This document shows, in pieces, positions 1-8,010 of a stretch of DNA of 64,000 nt. Under the pieces are notes generated by a model. It had not been told where the DNA came from. It saw only the letters and a program-made list of their open reading frames with translations, and did not search any database. The translations under genes and the position numbers were made by a program. Source of the DNA: Crossiella equi (GTDB lineage Bacteria; Actinomycetota; Actinomycetes; Mycobacteriales; Pseudonocardiaceae); NCBI RefSeq assembly GCF_017876755.1, contig NZ_JAGIOO010000001.1, forward strand, positions 434,001 to 498,000, given 5' to 3'. The stretch's first letter is position 1; every line of letters starts with the position of its first letter.

Positions 1-689
1 TAGCAGTAGTCCTGGGTCTGTTCGCAGTGCGCGGACAGGTGCAGGTTCAGCCCCGGGGCCTGCGCGCGTTCGGCCGGGTTGGCCCAGCCGCTGTAGTCGG
101 CGGTACCGGGCCGGGCGCGGAAGTACAGCCGGATGCCGCGGGTGGTGTCGCTGCCCAGCGCGATGGCGTCGTACTCGATGGTACTGGTGCCCTTGTACTG
201 CAAGCCGCCGGAGCTGGCCTGGTAGTACTCGCCGCCCAGCCGGAAGCGGCTGCACCACTGGAACCGGTTGTAGGTGCGGCCGTACTTGGAGTGCGCGTCG
301 GCGGAGTTGAGGCAGTCGTCGACCCAGGGCCCGGAGGGTGCGTCCGGCCAGGCCGTCGAGGCGGCTTCCAGCTCGCCGTCCGTGCCGACCTTGGAGGAGT
401 CCTGGTACGAGCGGCTGTCCCGGGCCTTGGCCTCGGCCAGGGCGTCCGCGCCGGGCACGGCCCGGGACCGGCCCGGCTTCGGGGTGCCCTTCGGCTGGGC
501 CGGGCCGCCGAGTACGAACCGCGCCAGCAGCGCGCCGTTGGCCACCTGTGCCTGGGGCGGGTTCAGCTCGCGCGGCGCACCGAGCGCGACGGGGCTGAGC
601 GCGGTGGTGGCCGCGCAGAGCGTCACCACGACCGCGAGGATCCGGGAGGTTTTCCGGGCAGGGCTGAATAACCGGCGTCGGCGGGGCAC
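1..689 (-). CDS. Secreted protein of unknown function, N-terminal part
   Basis: The minus-strand frame is open to base 1, so only about the first 229 residues are visible. The GTG start at 687-689 follows GGAGG with a 6-base gap. A Sec signal peptide is clear: a basic MPRRRR start, then a hydrophobic stretch ILAVVVTLCAATTAL and a likely cut near residue 33. The mature part has paired Cys in short motifs (DDCLNSADAHSKYGR, FQWCSRF). This resembles the middle of actinobacterial secreted proteins that end in a NucA/NucB nuclease domain, but that end lies outside the window, so no function is assigned. Codon 7 is a rare TTA leucine codon (669-671), which in actinomycetes can make translation depend on the bldA tRNA. 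Confidence 0.75.
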   Translation of the reverse strand, partial: MPRRRRLFSPARKTSRILAVVVTLCAATTALSPVALGAPRELNPPQAQVANGALLARFVLGGPAQPKGTPKPGRSRAVPGADALAEAKARDSRSYQDSSKVGTDGELEAASTAWPDAPSGPWVDDCLNSADAHSKYGRTYNRFQWCSRFRLGGEYYQASSGGLQYKGTSTIEYDAIALGSDTTRGIRLYFRARPGTADYSGWANPAERAQAPGLNLHLSAHCEQTQDYC

Positions 690-760
690 GATTGTCCTCC
701 CAGGACGAGGAGGTGCTGCTCAGCAGGGGCGCGCAATCGTCACCTTCGACTTCTTCGAAG

Positions 761-1414
761 TCAAGGGTGCGGCGACTGTCCACCGCTGGCCCGCGGCCGC
801 AGCAGTCCCCGGTGGAACGCCTCGGTGACCGCGGCCGCCCGGTCGTTGACCCCGAGCTTGGCGTAGATGTTGAGCAGGTGGGACTTCACCGTGGCCTCGG
901 TGAGGAACAGCTCGGCCGCGGCCTCCCGGTTGGTCGCACCACCGGCCACCAGACCGAGCACCTCCACCTCACGGGGACTGAGCGGCCCCGGGGCCGGGCG
1001 GCGGACGCGGTCCATCAGCACCGCCGCCACCGAGGGCGCCAGCACGGCCTCGCCCCGGGCGGTCGCCCGCACCGCGCGCAGCAGCTCGTCCCGGGAGGCG
1101 TCCTTGAGCAGGTAGCCGGTCGCGCCCGCCTCGATCGCGGGCAGCACGTCGTCGTCGGTGTCGTAGGTGGTCAGCACCAGGACCCGGTGGCCCTGGGCGG
1201 TCAGCCGCCTGGTCGCCTCGACGCCGCCCAGGCCCGGCATGCGCAGGTCCATCAGGACCACGTCCGGGCGGAGCTGTTCGGCCAGGCGCAGGGCGGTCTC
1301 GCCGTCAGCGGCCTCGGCCAGGACCTCGAAGCCCGGGTCGCGGGCCAGCATGCCGGTGAGACCGTCGCGCACGACGGGGTGGTCGTCCACCACCAGGAGC
1401 CGGACGGTCTTCAT
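761..1414 (-). CDS. NarL/FixJ-family response regulator
   Basis: This 217-residue DNA-binding regulator is the output half of a two-component system with the kinase directly upstream. The receiver domain (about 1-120) starts MKTVRLLVVDDHPVV; the acidic pocket DD is at 10-11 and the phosphoacceptor Asp is at about 56 in VLMDLRMPG. A LuxR-type helix-turn-helix fills the C-terminus (LSPREVEVL, then TVKSHLLNIYAKLGV). The start codon overlaps the kinase stop (ATGA at 1411-1414), so the two are translationally coupled. The same frame stays open further upstream, but that part lies inside the kinase gene and lacks receiver-domain sequence. The target genes are unknown; the flavoenzyme just upstream on the same strand is one candidate. 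Confidence 0.93.
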   Translation of the reverse strand: MKTVRLLVVDDHPVVRDGLTGMLARDPGFEVLAEAADGETALRLAEQLRPDVVLMDLRMPGLGGVEATRRLTAQGHRVLVLTTYDTDDDVLPAIEAGATGYLLKDASRDELLRAVRATARGEAVLAPSVAAVLMDRVRRPAPGPLSPREVEVLGLVAGGATNREAAAELFLTEATVKSHLLNIYAKLGVNDRAAAVTEAFHRGLLRPRASGGQSPHP

Positions 1415-2532
1415 GTGCCCACCCCCACCCGAGCCGAGATCCCCGTGCCCGCACCGGGTTCCGACTCCACGGCCAGCGTGCCAGCCAGACCTGCCATGCG
1501 CTGGCGCATCGAGGTCAGCCCGAACCCGGGGCCGGGGCTGGCCGGGTCGAAACCCCGGCCGTCGTCGCGGACGTCCAACGCGGTCTCCTCCGCCAGGTAG
1601 GACAGCGTCACACCGACCCGGTTCGCCTGGGCGTGCTTGGCCACGTTCGCCAGGGCCTCCTGCGCCACCCGCAGCAGCGCGGCCTCCGCCTCGGGCGGGA
1701 CCGGCCGGACCTGCCCGGTCGTGGTGACCCGCACCGGGATGCCGTGCAGCACCGACCACCGCTGCGCCACCTCGGCCAGGGCCTCACCCAACCCGTTGTC
1801 GCACAACGGTTCCGGGCGCAGCGCGTGCACCGACCGGCGGGCCTCGGCCAGGCTCTCCCTGGCCAGTGCGGCCGCGGCGGCCACGTGCCGGTCCTCGGCG
1901 TGCTCGGTCGCGCGCAGCTGGCTGATGATCCCGGTCAGGCCCTGGGCGAGGGTGTCGTGGATCTCCCGCGCCATCCGCTGCCGCTCCTCCCGCACCCCGG
2001 CCTCCCGCGCCTGGACCAGCAGCCGCTCGTGCAGGGCCGCGTTCTCCGCGGTCGCCTCGTCCAGGCGGCGGGCGAACCAGGCGTAGCCGCACATGGCCAG
2101 CACGTTGCAGGCCACCACCGCCGCGTAGGCGAACCAGCCGAACGCGGTGCTCTTGTCGATCCCGGAGGCCTGGGCGGTGCCCGCGAGCACCGCCATCACG
2201 GCCACGCCGACCGGCTGCCAGGGCCAGCGCAGCAGCCGGAAGACGAACAGGTAGCCGACGGGTGCGAAGAACCCGAACTCCGGTGCCCGCACGACCAGCA
2301 CCGCCAGGACCGCCAGCAGCCCGGTGACGAACACCGCCCGCGGCCCGTCGCCCTGGTGCCAGACCGGGCGGACCGTGACGAAGGCCAGCAGCCACAGCCC
2401 GAGCACCCCGCACAGCACCAGGTCGGTGGTCGGTTCCTCCCGGACCGTGGCGATGACGGCGGCCAGCGCCGCGAGCAGCACGTACGGCCCGACCGTCACC
2501 AGTGGACCCCAGCGCGTCTCCAGCTGCGTCAT
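1411..2532 (-). CDS. DesK/NarX-type sensor histidine kinase
   Basis: This membrane sensor kinase has 373 residues. The N-terminal half (about 10-165) has four to six hydrophobic segments. A HisKA_3 dimerisation helix follows with the phosphorylated His in EERQRMAREIHDTLAQG (about residue 195), then a HATPase domain with the N box (EALANVAKHA) and G1 box (DDGRGFDP). ATG at 2530-2532 is chosen over two GTG codons just upstream because it lies 8 bases after GGGAGG. The stop overlaps the regulator start by 4 bases. No periplasmic sensor domain is visible, so the signal is probably sensed in or near the membrane, as is typical for this short-loop class. Confidence 0.93.
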   Translation of the reverse strand: MTQLETRWGPLVTVGPYVLLAALAAVIATVREEPTTDLVLCGVLGLWLLAFVTVRPVWHQGDGPRAVFVTGLLAVLAVLVVRAPEFGFFAPVGYLFVFRLLRWPWQPVGVAVMAVLAGTAQASGIDKSTAFGWFAYAAVVACNVLAMCGYAWFARRLDEATAENAALHERLLVQAREAGVREERQRMAREIHDTLAQGLTGIISQLRATEHAEDRHVAAAAALARESLAEARRSVHALRPEPLCDNGLGEALAEVAQRWSVLHGIPVRVTTTGQVRPVPPEAEAALLRVAQEALANVAKHAQANRVGVTLSYLAEETALDVRDDGRGFDPASPGPGFGLTSMRQRMAGLAGTLAVESEPGAGTGISARVGVGT

Positions 2533-2560
2533 CACCACAACCTCCCCAGGTGCCCGGACT

Positions 2561-4135
2561 CTAGCCCGCCTGCACGGACAGCGGGTGCCGGAAGACGTTC
2601 CCCGGGTCCCACCGGGCCTTGACCCGCCGCAGCCTCGGGTAGTTCTCGCCGTGGTAGAGCACGTGCGCGGGCACCCCGGAGGTGTTCAGCTCGGGGTCGG
2701 CCAGGTCGGCGTCCGCGTAGTTGATGTAGGAACCCTCCGCGGGCACCCCGCCGGTGGCGCGGTAGACGTCCTGGTAGAGCGCGCGGACCCACTCGATGTG
2801 CGCGTCGTCCTCTTCGTCCGACTCCCAGATGGTCTGGTAGACGGCCTTGAGCACCATGTCCCGCTGGGCGACCGCGGTCGCCGCCGGGGCCACCGCGTTG
2901 ACCTGGCCGCCGTAGCCGATCAGCAGCACGCTGCCGCCCCGGCCGCCCTCGGCGATGAGGTTGCGGTACACGGCGGCGAGCTGGGCGTCGGTGTACGCGC
3001 GGCGCAGGTAGGCGCCCTTGATCTTGTAGCGGCGGGTCACCGCGTCGCCCGGTTCGCCCGAGCCCGGCCAGGTCATGCGGTGCAGCCAGGGCAGTGTGCG
3101 GCGCAGGTCCAGGAACGGCACCAGGCCCACGCACCGGGTCACCTCGGCCAGGAAGTCGTCCATCAGCCGGTCCACACCCGGCAGGTCGGCATCGGCCTGC
3201 ACGGACAGCAGGAGCGAGCCGCCGTCGCGGTGCCCGGCCTGCAACACTCCCCACAGCCCGGTCCCCGGCGAGCCGGGTGCGCTGTTGCGCTCGTGCCAGG
3301 TGCCGAAGTCGCGCAGCAGCGCGGTGAGCTTGGCCTCGGTGACCCCCGCCCAGGACCAGATGAGCGCGTGCTGCACCATGCGGCGCGGCGAGGGCGGCAG
3401 CAGCGTGGCCGGGTCGGTGCCGGTGGCGCCCGTGGACCGCAGCCAGTACCGCGTCACCACGCCGAAGTTCCCGCCGCCACCACCGGTGTGCGCCCACCAC
3501 AGGTCGTGGTTCGGGTCGTCGGGCTCGCGCGTGGCCACCACCGCGCGGGCGGTGCCGTCCCGGTCCACCACCACGACCTCCACGGCGTACAGGTGGTCCA
3601 CCACCGAGCCGTACCGCCGGGACAGCGCGCCGTAGCCGCCGCCGACGAAGTGCCCGCCCGCGCCGACCTCCGGGCAACTGCCGCCCGGCACGGTCACACC
3701 CCAGCCGTGGTGCAGCCGCTCGTACACCTGCCCGAGCGTGGCGCCGGGCCGCACGGAGAAGGCGCGCCGGGCCGGGTCGTAGCCGACCTCGTCCATCAGC
3801 CCGAGGTCCAGCAGCACGCGCACCTCGCGGTGCGCGGTCAGGTTCTCGAACCCGTGGCCACCACTGCGCACCGCGAGCCGCCTGCCCGAGCGCACCGCGT
3901 CGGCCACCGCCCGCACCACCTGTTCGGTGCTGGTGCACACCCGGATCTCGTCGGGCTGGCCGACGAACCGGAAGTTGTTGCCGCGCAGCAGGTTCTCGTA
4001 GCGCCGGTCGTCCGGTCGGACGGTGATCGCGCCGGGCGCCGCCTCCCGCGCGGTCGCGGTCCCGGTGCCCAGCGCCGCCGCCGCGGCCGCCGCGCCCGCA
4101 CCCGCCAGCAGTCCCCGCCTGCTCAGTCCTGACAT
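2561..4135 (-). CDS. Tat-exported FAD-linked oxidase, berberine-bridge type
   Basis: This 524-residue protein starts with a twin-arginine signal (SRRGLLAGAGAAAAAAALG), so it should be exported folded with its cofactor. An FAD-binding PCMH domain follows: RSGGHGFEN contains the His used for covalent FAD linkage, and GGSCPEVGAGGHFVGGGYG carries the Cys used for the second covalent bond in bicovalent family members. GGGGNFGVVT is another family motif. The C-terminal BBE segment ends NYPRLRRVKARWDPGNVFRHP, the usual family ending. These enzymes oxidise alcohols, sugars or alkaloid-like amines with O2; the substrate cannot be read from sequence. The start follows GAGGGGG closely. Confidence 0.92.
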   Translation of the reverse strand: MSGLSRRGLLAGAGAAAAAAALGTGTATAREAAPGAITVRPDDRRYENLLRGNNFRFVGQPDEIRVCTSTEQVVRAVADAVRSGRRLAVRSGGHGFENLTAHREVRVLLDLGLMDEVGYDPARRAFSVRPGATLGQVYERLHHGWGVTVPGGSCPEVGAGGHFVGGGYGALSRRYGSVVDHLYAVEVVVVDRDGTARAVVATREPDDPNHDLWWAHTGGGGGNFGVVTRYWLRSTGATGTDPATLLPPSPRRMVQHALIWSWAGVTEAKLTALLRDFGTWHERNSAPGSPGTGLWGVLQAGHRDGGSLLLSVQADADLPGVDRLMDDFLAEVTRCVGLVPFLDLRRTLPWLHRMTWPGSGEPGDAVTRRYKIKGAYLRRAYTDAQLAAVYRNLIAEGGRGGSVLLIGYGGQVNAVAPAATAVAQRDMVLKAVYQTIWESDEEDDAHIEWVRALYQDVYRATGGVPAEGSYINYADADLADPELNTSGVPAHVLYHGENYPRLRRVKARWDPGNVFRHPLSVQAG

Positions 4136-4232
4136 GGGTCCCCCTCGTCGGTTCGTCGAGGGCTCCAGGCTGGCAGCGCGGTACCGGGGCGCACATCAGC
4201 CGGGATCCGGAGCGCGCGGCTGGTCCCGGCAC

Positions 4233-4269
4233 CCCACCGGACGGTGGAGGCGGTCCACCGTCCGGTGGG
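4233..4269 (-). terminator. Strong hairpin ending the HAD gene
   Basis: A perfect 16-bp inverted repeat (4233-4248 with 4254-4269) with a 5-base loop begins 2 bases beyond the stop codon of the minus-strand HAD gene. No T-run follows, which is common for intrinsic terminators of high-GC actinomycetes. It would also separate the flavoenzyme gene from read-through. Confidence 0.8.
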
Positions 4270-4271
4270 TG

Positions 4272-4994
4272 CTAGGCGAAGGCCCGGTCGACCGCGTCGG
4301 CGAAGGAGCCCATCGACGGGAACTCCAGGGCGTAGCTCCACTCCCGCGCCGGGGCCGGGGTCGCGCCCCAGCCCGGGCGGTCGTGGCGGCGGTTGATCCA
4401 CACCGACGGCAGGCCCTCGCGCTTGGCCGGGACGTGGTCGTGGAACAGGCTCTGCGCCACGTGCAGCAGGCCGGACCGCTCGACGCCCAGCTCGGTGAGC
4501 GTGCGGTCCAGGGCGCGGAAGTGGTTCTCGGCGGGCTTGTAGGCGCCCACGTCCTCGGCGGTGATGACCGCGGCGAACCGGCCGCGCAGCTGCTCGTTGC
4601 TGCCCGCGAACCCGGCGCGGTGCACGTTGGACAGGATGACCAGTCGGTACCGCTCCGCCAGGCGGGCCAGCGCGTCAGCGGAGTCCGGGAAGGCGGGCCA
4701 GTCCGGTACCGACTCGCCAAGCCGCTGTGCCCACCGCTCGTCCACCGGACGGCCGAAGCCCGAGCCGGTGCGGCGGAAAGCCTCGGCCAGCACGTCCGGG
4801 TAGCGGGCAGCCGGGGTCTCCCGCTCGACGGCGGCCTCGTGGTCGGCGTAGGCCAGCAGCAGCTCCTCCTCGCCCACGGCCAGGCCGTGCTCGCGGGCCC
4901 AGGGGGCGAGCACCGCGGCGATGCCGGTCTCCCAGTCGATGAGCGTGCCGTAGCAGTCGAAGCTGAGGGCGTCGTACCTGGTCAGGTCCACCAT
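4272..4994 (-). CDS. HAD-superfamily hydrolase, haloacid dehalogenase type II-like
   Basis: This 240-residue cytoplasmic hydrolase has the HAD motif I nucleophile Asp in ALSFDCYGTLIDWE near the N-terminus, motif II in VILSNVHRAG and the motif III Lys in AYKPAENHF. The Y-G-T-L-I-D-W-E form resembles type II haloacid dehalogenases, but many relatives are phosphatases, so the substrate is open. ATG at 4992-4994 is preferred because homology to the family begins there; the same frame runs on to 5027, but that part crosses the inverted repeats of the intergenic region. The gene is divergent from a GntR regulator, which probably controls it. It ends in a strong hairpin. Confidence 0.88.
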   Translation of the reverse strand: MVDLTRYDALSFDCYGTLIDWETGIAAVLAPWAREHGLAVGEEELLLAYADHEAAVERETPAARYPDVLAEAFRRTGSGFGRPVDERWAQRLGESVPDWPAFPDSADALARLAERYRLVILSNVHRAGFAGSNEQLRGRFAAVITAEDVGAYKPAENHFRALDRTLTELGVERSGLLHVAQSLFHDHVPAKREGLPSVWINRRHDRPGWGATPAPAREWSYALEFPSMGSFADAVDRAFA

Positions 4995-5000
4995 GGGACC

Positions 5001-5021
5001 AACTGTAGAACAGTTCAACTG
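5001..5021. promoter_or_regulatory. Overlapping inverted repeats, likely GntR operator
   Basis: Between the divergent HAD and GntR genes sit two perfect inverted repeats that share bases: AACTGTAGAACAGTT (5001-5015) and CAGTTCAACTG (5011-5021). They are AT-rich compared with the surroundings and lie within 36 bases of both start codons, as expected for an autoregulatory FCD-type GntR operator. Assignment to this regulator is inferred from position. Confidence 0.6.
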
Positions 5022-5050
5022 CGGCACACAACTGGGTTAGACTGGCCCCC

Positions 5051-5725
5051 GTGTCCGCTCTCGACGGTTTTGTGATCCGCCGCGCGACCACCGCCCAGCA
5101 GGTGGCCGACGGCCTGTCCGAGCGCATCCTGGCCGGTGCGTTCGGGCCCGGCGACCGCCTGCGGGAGAGCGCGATCGCCACCGAACTGGGCGTGGCCCGC
5201 AACACCGTGCGCGAGGCGGTGCGCATGCTCGAGCTCGGCGGCCTGGTGCGCTACGAGGTGAACCGGGGCGCGGTGGTCATCTCCCCCACCCCGGAGGGCG
5301 TCGAGGCGCTCTACACCGCCCGCGAACGACTGGAGACCGCCGCGGCCGCCCGCGGGGTGCGGCGCCCGGAGCAGCTCACCGCGATCGCCGACGCCTTCGC
5401 CGCCCTGGAGGAGGCCGCCGCCTCCCGCGACCCGGCCCGCATCGTGGACCGGGACCTGGCCTTCCACGCCGCGGTCGTGGCGCTGCTGGACAGCTCGCGG
5501 CTGACCGACTTCTTCGCCGACCTGGCCAAGGAGCTGCGGTTCTACCTCATGGCGCTGTCCGTGGCCGACCGGGAGTTCGAGACCCCCGAGGTCGTGGTGG
5601 CCGAGCACCGGGTGATCCTGGAAGCCGTGCGGTCCGGCGACCGGGACCGCGCGGTGGCCGAGCTGCGCGCGCACATCGAGGTGAACGCGATGCGGCTCAA
5701 GGAGATCCTGGCCGAACGCCGCTGA
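5051..5725 (+). CDS. GntR-family transcriptional regulator, FCD domain
   Basis: This 224-residue regulator has an N-terminal winged helix (about 10-75: VADGLSERILAGAFGPGD, then ATELGVARNTVREAVRMLE) and an all-helical FCD ligand-binding domain (about 85-215). The family metal/ligand residues are partly visible as D..H (VDRDLAFHAAVV) and two later His (VAEHRVIL, LRAHIE). FCD regulators respond to carboxylic acids or sugar acids. It starts with GTG at 5051 and diverges from the HAD hydrolase across a 56-base gap containing inverted repeats. Its stop directly abuts the convergent NmrA-like gene. Confidence 0.92.
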   Translation: MSALDGFVIRRATTAQQVADGLSERILAGAFGPGDRLRESAIATELGVARNTVREAVRMLELGGLVRYEVNRGAVVISPTPEGVEALYTARERLETAAAARGVRRPEQLTAIADAFAALEEAAASRDPARIVDRDLAFHAAVVALLDSSRLTDFFADLAKELRFYLMALSVADREFETPEVVVAEHRVILEAVRSGDRDRAVAELRAHIEVNAMRLKEILAERR

Positions 5726-6592
5726 TCAGCCGAAAGCCTGTTCGCACCACTGGCGGAACGTGGTCGGTGTGGTGTTCTCCGGTGTCCGGGCCACGGCCGC
5801 GTCCAGGCCCTGGTCCTTGGCGCGCATCATGTCCACCATGCCCTCGGCGAAGGCCGGGCTCGCGCCGTAGCCGAGGTAGCGGTCGCGGAACTCCTCCAGG
5901 CTCTGGCGCTGGTAGCGCACCGGACGGCCGAGCACCTCGCTGAGTGTGCGCACGATGTCCTGCGCGGACAGGTCCTCCGGGCCCAGCAGCGGGACCTCGC
6001 GCTGGCCGGTCCAGGAGCGGTCCAGCAGCAGGCGGGCGGCCGCCGCGGCGATGTCGGCGGTGGCCACGTGCGGGCCGCGCCGGTCCGGCAGCACCGAGTC
6101 GGCGTAGACACCGTGCTCGCGGATGGTCTGGGCCTGGCGGGCGACGTTGTCCATGAAGGTCGGGCAGGCCAGCGCGCGCAGGGCCACACCGCTGGCGGCG
6201 ATCAGGTCGGTCATGGCGAAGGAAGCGGTGACCAGGCCCGCATGCCCGGCCAGCGGGGTGTCGCGGCCCAGGGCGCAGACGGCGACGACGTGCTCGACGC
6301 CGTGCGCGGGGAAGGCCTTGGCGGCGGCCTGGGTGAAGCCGGAGTAGGCGAGGTCCAGGCTGGGGGTCCGGACGTCCGGCGGGACCAGCCAGAACACCGC
6401 GTCCGCGCCGGGCAGGGCCCGGTCGAGCACCTCGGGGTCGCCGTGTGAACCGGTCACGACCTCGACCTGGTCCCGCACCTCGGCGGGCAGGCGGGCGGGG
6501 TCGCGGACGATCAGGCGGAGATCCTCGTGGCCGAGCAGCCGGGTGACGAGCTGGCTGCCGATGTCGCCGGTGGGAGTGGTGATCACGATCAT
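5726..6592 (-). CDS. NmrA-like NAD(P)-binding reductase
   Basis: This 288-residue Rossmann protein starts MIVITTPTGDIGSQLVTRLL, the TGxxGxxG dinucleotide-binding pattern of atypical short-chain dehydrogenases of the NmrA/quinone oxidoreductase type. No YxxxK catalytic pair of classical SDRs is evident, which is usual for this group. Segments such as VEHVVAVCALG and ACPTFMDNVARQ match the family substrate-pocket loops. Members act as NADPH-dependent reductases of quinones or small substrates, or as redox-sensing proteins. It diverges from a LysR regulator over 69 bases that contain a T-N11-A site, so that regulator probably controls it. Confidence 0.85.
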   Translation of the reverse strand: MIVITTPTGDIGSQLVTRLLGHEDLRLIVRDPARLPAEVRDQVEVVTGSHGDPEVLDRALPGADAVFWLVPPDVRTPSLDLAYSGFTQAAAKAFPAHGVEHVVAVCALGRDTPLAGHAGLVTASFAMTDLIAASGVALRALACPTFMDNVARQAQTIREHGVYADSVLPDRRGPHVATADIAAAAARLLLDRSWTGQREVPLLGPEDLSAQDIVRTLSEVLGRPVRYQRQSLEEFRDRYLGYGASPAFAEGMVDMMRAKDQGLDAAVARTPENTTPTTFRQWCEQAFG

Positions 6593-6648
6593 AACTCAAG
6601 TGTTGTCGCAGGTCAGCCCAGGCGTCCAATACCCTTGCCCACAGATTG

Positions 6649-6663
6649 ATACCCTCGGGGTAT
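6649..6663. promoter_or_regulatory. LysR-type operator overlapping the lysR start codon
   Basis: ATACCCTCGGGGTAT is a perfect 6-bp-arm inverted repeat and fits T-N11-A exactly (T6650, A6662). Its last two bases are the first two of the LysR ATG. A half-site ATACCC lies about 20 bases upstream (6629-6634). This layout suits autorepression plus control of the divergent NmrA-like gene. Confidence 0.65.
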
Positions 6664-7504
6664 GGATCTGGACCTGCGCAAGCTCCGCTACTTCGTCGCG
6701 GTGGCCCGGCACCGGCACTTCGGGCGGGCGGCGGAGGAGCTGTTCATCGCGCAGCCGGTGCTGAGCAGGCAGATCCGGGCCTTCGAGCAGGAGCTGGGCT
6801 GTGCCCTGCTGGTGCGCACCACCCGCAGCGTGGAGCTGACCGAGGCGGGCCGCCAGCTCCAGGAGGAGGCCCAGGCGGTGCTCGCCTCCGTGGACCTGGC
6901 GGTGCGCCGGGTGCACGAGGCCGACCAGGGCGCCCAGCGGCTGGTGGTGGCGTTCGCGGCCGGGCTGCACGTCTCCGAGGCGATCCGCGAGTTCACCGCC
7001 CGCCACCCGCACATCGGGATCGGTGTGCTGCCGCTGAGCTGGCGCGAGCAGGACGTGCCGCTGCGCGATGGCCGGGCACACGTGGCCTTCCTCCGCCGCC
7101 CCTTCCACGACACGGGCATGCGCACCGTCCCGATCGGCACCGACCTCCAGGTGGCCTGCCTGTCCGCACGCCACCCGCTGGCCGAACGCCCGGCCCTCAC
7201 CCTGGCCGAGCTGTCCGGCGAGACGGTCCTGGACGGCCACTCTCGCCGCATCTCCTCGCTGGAGGAGAAGATGGAGCTGATCGCGGCGGGCCACGGCATC
7301 GCCCAGCTCCCGGCCAGTGTGGCGCGCGCCTACACCCGCCCGGACCTGGTGCACCGCGAGGTCACCGACGCACCGCCGTTCGAGACCTGCCTGGCCCTGC
7401 TGAAGGGCCGCCGCGAACGCCGCCTGCTGGACTTCCTGGCGGTCGCGACCCCGGTGCTGCGCGGGGCTACCTCGGGTTCACCGGTTGCTTCCAGACCTGC
7501 TTGA
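6662..7504 (+). CDS. LysR-family transcriptional regulator
   Basis: This 280-residue regulator has the standard N-terminal winged helix (MDLDLRKLRYFVAVARHRHF, AAEELFIAQPVLSRQI) and a shortened effector-binding domain (about 90-270). The start is placed at ATG 6662 because LysR family alignment begins there; no good ribosome-binding site fits and the ATG lies inside the likely operator, so the message may be leaderless or have a very short leader. It is divergent from the NmrA-like reductase. Its 3' end overlaps the convergent lipoprotein gene by 38 bases. Confidence 0.92.
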   Translation: MDLDLRKLRYFVAVARHRHFGRAAEELFIAQPVLSRQIRAFEQELGCALLVRTTRSVELTEAGRQLQEEAQAVLASVDLAVRRVHEADQGAQRLVVAFAAGLHVSEAIREFTARHPHIGIGVLPLSWREQDVPLRDGRAHVAFLRRPFHDTGMRTVPIGTDLQVACLSARHPLAERPALTLAELSGETVLDGHSRRISSLEEKMELIAAGHGIAQLPASVARAYTRPDLVHREVTDAPPFETCLALLKGRRERRLLDFLAVATPVLRGATSGSPVASRPA

Positions 7505-7952
7505 TCCGCCAGTCCTTCTCGACCTTGACCAGCGTGATCGTGCGCCGCTGGGTGGCGGACTGGCCGAGCTTGACCCCGCGCTCCCTCAGGTAGGGCTCGG
7601 TGCCCGAGGTGTACTCGAACGCGGCCTCGACCTGCGCCGTGGCGTTGGCACCGTCGTGCAGGCTCAGCTCGTGCCAGGTGAGCCCGAGGTGCCGGGTGGC
7701 GAGGTCGTGGTCGGCGAACTCCTTGGTGACCACCTGCTCGTACCGGTCCTCCTGGAGGCTGACCGCGAAGTGGTTCTCGTAGTGCAGGAACTCCCGGAAG
7801 AGGCTGTCCGCGACGGTGGCCTCGGCCCGGTTGTCCAGGGCCTCGGAGTGCTGGGTGACGACCTGCCGGACCGCGTCGGCCTCGGATCCCGCCCGCGCCG
7901 GGGTACAGGCGGCGAGGAGTGGCAGGGCGAGCACGGCGATCGCCTTGCGCAC
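7467..7952 (-). CDS. Small lipoprotein of unknown function
   Basis: This 161-residue protein begins MRKAIAVLALPLLAACTP: a basic start, a hydrophobic core and the lipobox LAAC, so it should be lipidated and held on the outer face of the membrane. The mature part (DAVRQVVTQHSEALDNRAEATV ends) has alternating helix and strand like NTF2-fold or Mce-associated-type accessory proteins, but no named family is certain. GTG at 7950-7952 follows ACGAGGA by about 6 bases and puts the signal peptide at the N-terminus; longer forms would bury it. It overlaps the lysR 3' end on the opposite strand. Confidence 0.8.
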   Translation of the reverse strand: MRKAIAVLALPLLAACTPARAGSEADAVRQVVTQHSEALDNRAEATVADSLFREFLHYENHFAVSLQEDRYEQVVTKEFADHDLATRHLGLTWHELSLHDGANATAQVEAAFEYTSGTEPYLRERGVKLGQSATQRRTITLVKVEKDWRIKQVWKQPVNPR

Positions 7953-8010
7953 CAACGGTCCTCGTGTCCTCTGGCCAATTCTCATGCGGGCATTCTGCCA
8001 GTGCCCGGAC

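Noticed and set aside
1415-1759. Longer N-terminus for the NarL-type regulator
   Set aside because: The extension lies within the kinase gene; receiver-domain similarity begins at the ATG that overlaps the kinase stop.
2324-4132. Long plus-strand open frame of about 600 codons opposite the flavoenzyme
   Set aside because: It is the complement of a convincing Tat-exported flavoenzyme; composition is dominated by His, Gln, Arg, Ala and Val and no domain is recognisable. High GC creates such frames.
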